Positions 59,581 through 64,000 of a stretch of 64,000 bases of DNA are shown one piece after another. The DNA is from Alectoria sarmentosa (taxonomy: Eukaryota; Ascomycota; Lecanoromycetes; Lecanorales; Parmeliaceae), in the NCBI GenBank assembly GCA_009733775.1, contig WOGZ01000083.1, forward strand, positions 54,263-118,262, in the 5' to 3' direction. Each line of letters starts with the position of its first letter. Positions within the stretch are counted from its first letter, which is position 1. Position numbers and translations under genes: made by a program. The notes below the pieces were generated by a model. It made no database searches. It saw only the letters and a program-made list of their open reading frames with translations, and was not told the DNA's origin.

Positions 59581-61813
59581 GAAAATGTCATTCTCGTTTT
59601 TGATATTAAAAAAAAAAAAATTCTCGATAAAGAGATATATCTCGATAATAAAAAAAATCGCTTTTTTGATTAACGAATAATTTAAATATATGAATTTCGT
59701 AATACGATGATTTATATTTAAATTAATAAAATAATAATGAAATTCGTTTTTAAATAAAAAGATATCGTGATAATAACGATATTAATAATTGATTATTAAA
59801 GCAAAAATTTTATCAACAATAACGATAAATAAATGTTTTACGACTTTTGCGAAATATTTCTCGATCTCATTTTTTTAACATAAATGATAATAATTTAAAT
59901 CTTCGTTAACATAATAATTTTCATTTTCTTAATGAAAATTCTCATTTTGTGAAATGAAATTAAATTTGACGTTATTATTCGACGATGTTAATGTTTTTTT
60001 CTCATTAATTTAATAAACAATCTTTTATTATTATAAAAGTTTGTTATAATTAAAGAAATTAACGTTTGATTTATTTAAAAGTTTTACGTTATTGTTTTTA
60101 TAGCAAGGATTTTGTTAATTCGAAAATTGAATTATTCAATTTGACGAGTTTGTGTTTTCTTTCGTAATTTGTAAAAATAATCGAATAATTAATAATGTAA
60201 AATTTGTTTATCGAGAACCTAAAATTTTTTGCTATTAATAAGATTGATAAAGTGATTAATTAACAAAATTGTTTTTATAATTGTTATATCTCGACGAAAA
60301 TTCTTAATAAAATTATTGTTAATAATACGATAAAAAAAAAACGATGATTTAAAAAATTCATTTTGACGAAAATTATTACTTATGTATTGATCAAATTGTT
60401 TTGATAACGTTAACGTCTTTTTGTCGATATAAAATTGTTAATTATAATTTTATTATCGTATTATTTCATATCAAATATTTAATTTGATATTTAATTAATT
60501 AAAAAATTAATTCAACGTAATCGAGAATGTCGATTCGAAAATATCTCGTCGGAATTTTAACGAGAAATTGTTTTATATTATTATCAATTAATTATAAATG
60601 AAAATAAATTTTATTGTTTTTATATGTCTTAAAATGCTTTAAACGTAAAAACGTAACGATTTATTATTTTTAACATCATTTATAATAAACCGCTCGATTT
60701 ATAAATGTTATACGATAATAACAATTCGCTCTTTAAAACGCTTTATTAAAAAATCAAATCAAATTTTTAAAAAAGTTATTTTCAATAACATCTTTTCGAA
60801 ATTAATGAATTCAATTAAATATTAAACAAAAACTTCGTCACGAAAGCATATTAATAAAACTTTTCGAATATTGTTATTATCTTTGATAATAACGATATTT
60901 ATTAAACGATTTATAAAAGCATAAACGTTTTTATAAAAAATGTAACGATTTGAATTAATAATAAGTTTTTCGTTTTTAAAAGCAAGGTCGAAAAATTCGA
61001 TATCGTCGAATTTCAATTATGATAAAGAATCATTTTCGTTATTAACATTATCGTTTTTTGATAAATTCGAATTTTTCGTCGAATTAAAAGGTTTTTATTA
61101 TGAAGTATTATTATGAATATATTAAGTGATAATAATTATAATAGCGATTATTATAATAATTTATATTTGAAAGTCGTTTAAATTTATTCGATTAATAGAA
61201 TTAATAAAATAAGAGTATATTATTTCGTTAACGAATGTTATTTTTATTATCAAATCGTTATTTTTGATAAGATTTAAAATCGACGATTTAAAAGAAATAA
61301 TTATCGATGAATTATTAAAGATAATATTTATTAATGATGAATTTTATAATCGACGTAATGTTCGAGTATTTTATTCAAATTTCGTTAAAATAACACGTAA
61401 AAAAAGTTTATTAATTATTTAATCGAATAATTAATTGCGAGCTTTCATTAATTTAAATCTCGATTTGATACGATTATTTATTGACGAGATTTTTTTATTA
61501 ATTTGAGGCGATCGAAATTTTTTGATAATGATGTATTTAAATAATTGTCGAATATTTTCGTTAAATAAATTCATATAAACATAACCGCTATTGAGAAATT
61601 CGTATAATTAAAAAATTAACATTAATGTTTCGCGAGTAATTGAATTGATAGCAGAAAATGAGAAAGTTATTTTAAATGTTACGATGTTAACGAATATCGA
61701 GATTTATTAACGATCGTGAGAGTAAAAAAGATAAAGATTGTTGAAAAAATTGTTATAAAAAAGATGAGAACTTTTTAAATAAAAAACATTTATTTCACAT
61801 TGCTTGACAAAAT

Positions 61814-61975
61814 GATAAAATCGACGATTTGAAATTCGAAATTCGAAAAATAATAGCAAATTCGAAAAGGAATTCGAAAAACGCTCTTTTAATAAGATAA
61901 TAAAATCGACGATTCGAAATTCGAAATTCGAAAAATAATAACAAGCTCGGAAAAGGACTCGAAAAACGCTTCTCG
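61814..61975 (+). repeat. Two-copy tandem repeat, about 82-bp period
   Basis: Two imperfect units, about 61814-61890 and 61896-61975, share the pattern AAATCGACGATTYGAAATTC, then CTC/TTC-GAAAAG, GAAAAACGCT. Several differences are C/T or G/A. Confidence 0.7.
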
Positions 61976-62240
61976 ATTATTGAAAAAAGAAATTAACGAC
62001 GTTATTACGTCGACGATTAAGAAAGTATTATTAAAAGAATAATTGTTTCGAAAATGTTTAAAAACGATTTCGAAAGTTATAATGATAACGAAGCGAAAGA
62101 ATTATCGAGCGAAGAATTGATAAATTTGATATTAAAGACTGATGTTTATTGAGAAAAAATAAATTAATTATCGAAATCTTGATGCTCGTTTAATAAAAAA
62201 ATGATGTTGATAAAACGATTTCGATGTTGTTATTATTTGT

Positions 62241-62367
62241 TACGAGCAAAGATCTTTTTGAAAATATATGATTTAAATTATTCTCAATTAAAGAATCTGC
62301 TTGTTAAGATATATGCATTATTAAATCGCTTGCTTGACGACCCTTTAACCTTGATAATTTTTAACAA
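62241..62367 (+). repeat. Dispersed repeat copy B (127 nt)
   Basis: Same repeat as 54470-54596, same orientation, no indels, about 18 transition differences. Both strands of the repeat show changes (C/T and G/A), as expected of RIP. Confidence 0.85.
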
Positions 62368-62855
62368 ATTATGTTATTAAACGATTTGAGATTTTTGCGA
62401 ATATCTTAAAATATATAATTAATAATCTCGATGTTATAATGATTTTATATCGAAATTTCGTTTTAAAAAATTAATTTAATTATATATAATAATTCGATTA
62501 AATCGAATTCATTTGTGATATCGTAAAAAAATTAAATAATAATATTTAGAAAAATCTTGAAGCGAAAATGAGCGATATAATCTTTTTAAAAAAGAATGAA
62601 AACGATGTTTAAAGAAGTTATAACAATTGTTATTTTAAAGGTTTCGCGTATTTTTCGTAAAACGATGTTTTAAAACATAATTTTATTAATATTTTTATAA
62701 TCGTTTAAAAAGAAAAAATGATTATTAAAAAGAGATATCGCGTTTTAAATAGCGTTTGCAATTATCGTTTAATTATTATTAAAATTCGTTCACATTTGCT
62801 CTTAAATGTTTATTTAATAAAAACGTTTTTTGTATAAAAGGCGATTGCGCTCGTT

Positions 62856-63280
62856 ATTGTTACGGATATAGTGTGCTTTAGTAGAATCTTGCCGTCTTGG
62901 CGGGGTCCACGCTCTTTTGGTTTAGTGGTTAGCGATAAGGCACGCTTTCCCTAACAAATGGTAGCAACATCGGTTCGACTCCGGGTGTGATCGGTCAGTC
63001 AAGATAGGTCATTCGCCGCTGCACTCGGGTTTGGTAGGGACTCATAACCCCTGTGCTTTCCCTAGCTGCACACCAGGTCTGCGAGTGGCTTACGGGCGCG
63101 TCGCACCCGGGGGGTTCCTATATACGAGTGCGTGTGCAGGCCAGCGCATGGGGGCATGCGCCATTTTTCGAAGTGTGCAATTGTTACGGATATAGTGTGC
63201 TTTAGTAGAATCTTGCCGTCTTGGCGGGGTCCACGCTCTTTTGGTCTAGTGGTTAGCGATAAGGCACGCTTTCCCTAACA
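62856..63280 (+). mobile_element. GC-rich island with tRNA-like promoter boxes (SINE-like)
   Basis: A 425-bp island of normal composition inside the AT-rich block. Its first 101 bases (62856-62956) recur at 63180-63280 with one difference (TTTAGTGG versus TCTAGTGG), so the unit is 324 bp plus a partial second copy cut at CCCTAACA. It contains a pol III A box (TGGTTTAGTGG, 62918-62928) and a B box (GGTTCGACTCC, 62972-62982), 43 bases apart. It looks like a tRNA-Gly/Glu-type gene that no longer folds fully. That fits a tRNA-derived SINE or a tandem non-coding repeat. Its lack of AT mutation suggests recent arrival, or a length below what RIP detects. Confidence 0.6.
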
Positions 63281-64000
63281 GTTATTATAATGTTACTTAT
63301 AATTATATTACATTTTTAATAAATTAAAATCGTTAATTAAATTAATATTTTTTATAAAATTGAATATTTTTTTAAACGAATTTAAATTAAATAAGAATAA
63401 AAGTTTTCGATAATAATTTATTTCGTTTATATATCGTTTAATAAAGCGAAATCTTAATAATAAATTTAAAAAATATATATATAATCGTTAAAAAGTTTGA
63501 ATAAAAAAATATGTTAATAACAATAAAAAATAAAAGAAATTGCGAATAAATAAAAGAAAAATACGCTTAACGAAATCACTTTTAATGAAAAAAAAAAGAA
63601 ACATCACATTAAAAAAAGTGATAATGTTTTATTATAATAAATAACGCGATAATTTTCTTTTTTCGCAATTAAGACACTTTTACACATTAATTAAATTGAA
63701 TTATATATTTCGTTTTATATTTATTTTACAAATTAAACGATTTATTAAATTCACAATTGAATAAAATTATTATAAAAAAAAATTGTAAAAAGCGTTCGCT
63801 TTTTTAAACATTTATTTTCTTTAAAATATTATTTTATTCGACGTTATTATATATAAGACTTTTTGTTATATAAACGACATAATAATTTGAAAAAATGTTA
63901 TCGTTTATCGTTTATAGATTTTTATAAAATAAGAAATTTGATACGTTTAAAAAAAGAAAACGTAAATAATAAAATTCGTTTACGTTGAAATTAATATAAT
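63281..64000. repeat. AT-rich block, continued
   Basis: Same composition as before the island and runs off the window. No gene seen. Confidence 0.8.

Larger units (their letters stand above)
51515..62855. repeat. AT-rich block, probably RIP-mutated transposon DNA
   Basis: About 11.3 kb of very AT-rich sequence with stops in all frames and no intact gene. Remaining C is seen mostly in CpG; CpA looks scarce. Two copies of one repeat (54470-54596 and 62241-62367) differ only by transitions. This is the known outcome of repeat-induced point mutation in Pezizomycotina, which hits duplicated DNA and favours CpA to TpA. The ancestral elements are not recognisable by eye. The block could be an isochore, a pericentromeric or a subtelomeric segment. 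Confidence 0.85.

Noticed and set aside
54460..61016. Several 60-90 codon open frames in the AT-rich block
   Set aside because: Ile/Asn/Lys/Phe composition follows from AT bias; most are not conserved between repeat copies.
62911..62990. Functional tRNA gene in the GC-rich island
   Set aside because: A and B boxes are present, but the T stem has a mismatch and no good acceptor or anticodon stem is seen; tRNA-derived repeat is the safer call.
1..64000. CRISPR array, prophage, operon or bacterial-type system
   Set aside because: The window is eukaryotic; no regularly spaced repeats with unique spacers were seen.

Overview
This window comes from a filamentous ascomycete (Pezizomycotina), probably a leotiomycete. 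The genes are broken by short GT-AG introns (about 46-180 nt) with CTAAC/CTGAC-type branch sites. The gene set is fungal: AreA, a NIMA kinase, a flavin-carrier/TRP-like protein, Zn2Cys6 and C2H2 regulators, and DASH Hsk3. The last 12.5 kb is an AT-rich block with the look of repeat-induced point mutation (RIP). The leotiomycete placement rests on overall protein likeness and was not tested.

Layout. At 0.1-0.9 kb (minus) lies a GNAT acetyltransferase gene with one in-frame stop. From 0.9 to 10.5 kb the sequence is gene-poor and rich in microsatellites, with only unrecognised or possibly decayed open stretches. From 10.5 to 19.3 kb come a Zn2Cys6 regulator (+), a BLOC-1/BORC subunit-2-like protein (+) and a two-finger C2H2 regulator (-). 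From 19.3 to 23.8 kb I see no convincing gene. From 23.8 to 39.0 kb is the core gene block: FLC/TRP-like membrane protein (-), ankyrin-BTB protein (-) divergent from a NIMA-type kinase (+), ketopantoate-reductase-like protein with a long disordered tail (+), and the DASH subunit Hsk3 (+).

From 40.0 to 43.0 kb (minus) is an intact areA/nit-2 GATA regulator of nitrogen metabolism. At 46.7-49.3 kb (minus) is a broken nitrate reductase (niaD/nit-3), the classical AreA target. It is recognisable from start to stop but carries stops and frameshifts and lacks its middle, including the cytochrome b5 domain. Divergent from it is the NAC beta subunit gene (egd1), whose reading frame closes only if a single nucleotide between two introns is kept as an exon.

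From 51.5 kb to the end is AT-rich sequence with no intact gene. Two gap-free copies of a 127-nt repeat in it differ only by transitions. Remaining C seems to sit mostly in CpG. A 425-bp GC-rich island with tRNA-like A and B boxes and 101-bp direct repeats interrupts the block. The most notable items are the areA-linked nitrate reductase pseudogene, the one-nucleotide exon and the tRNA-derived island.
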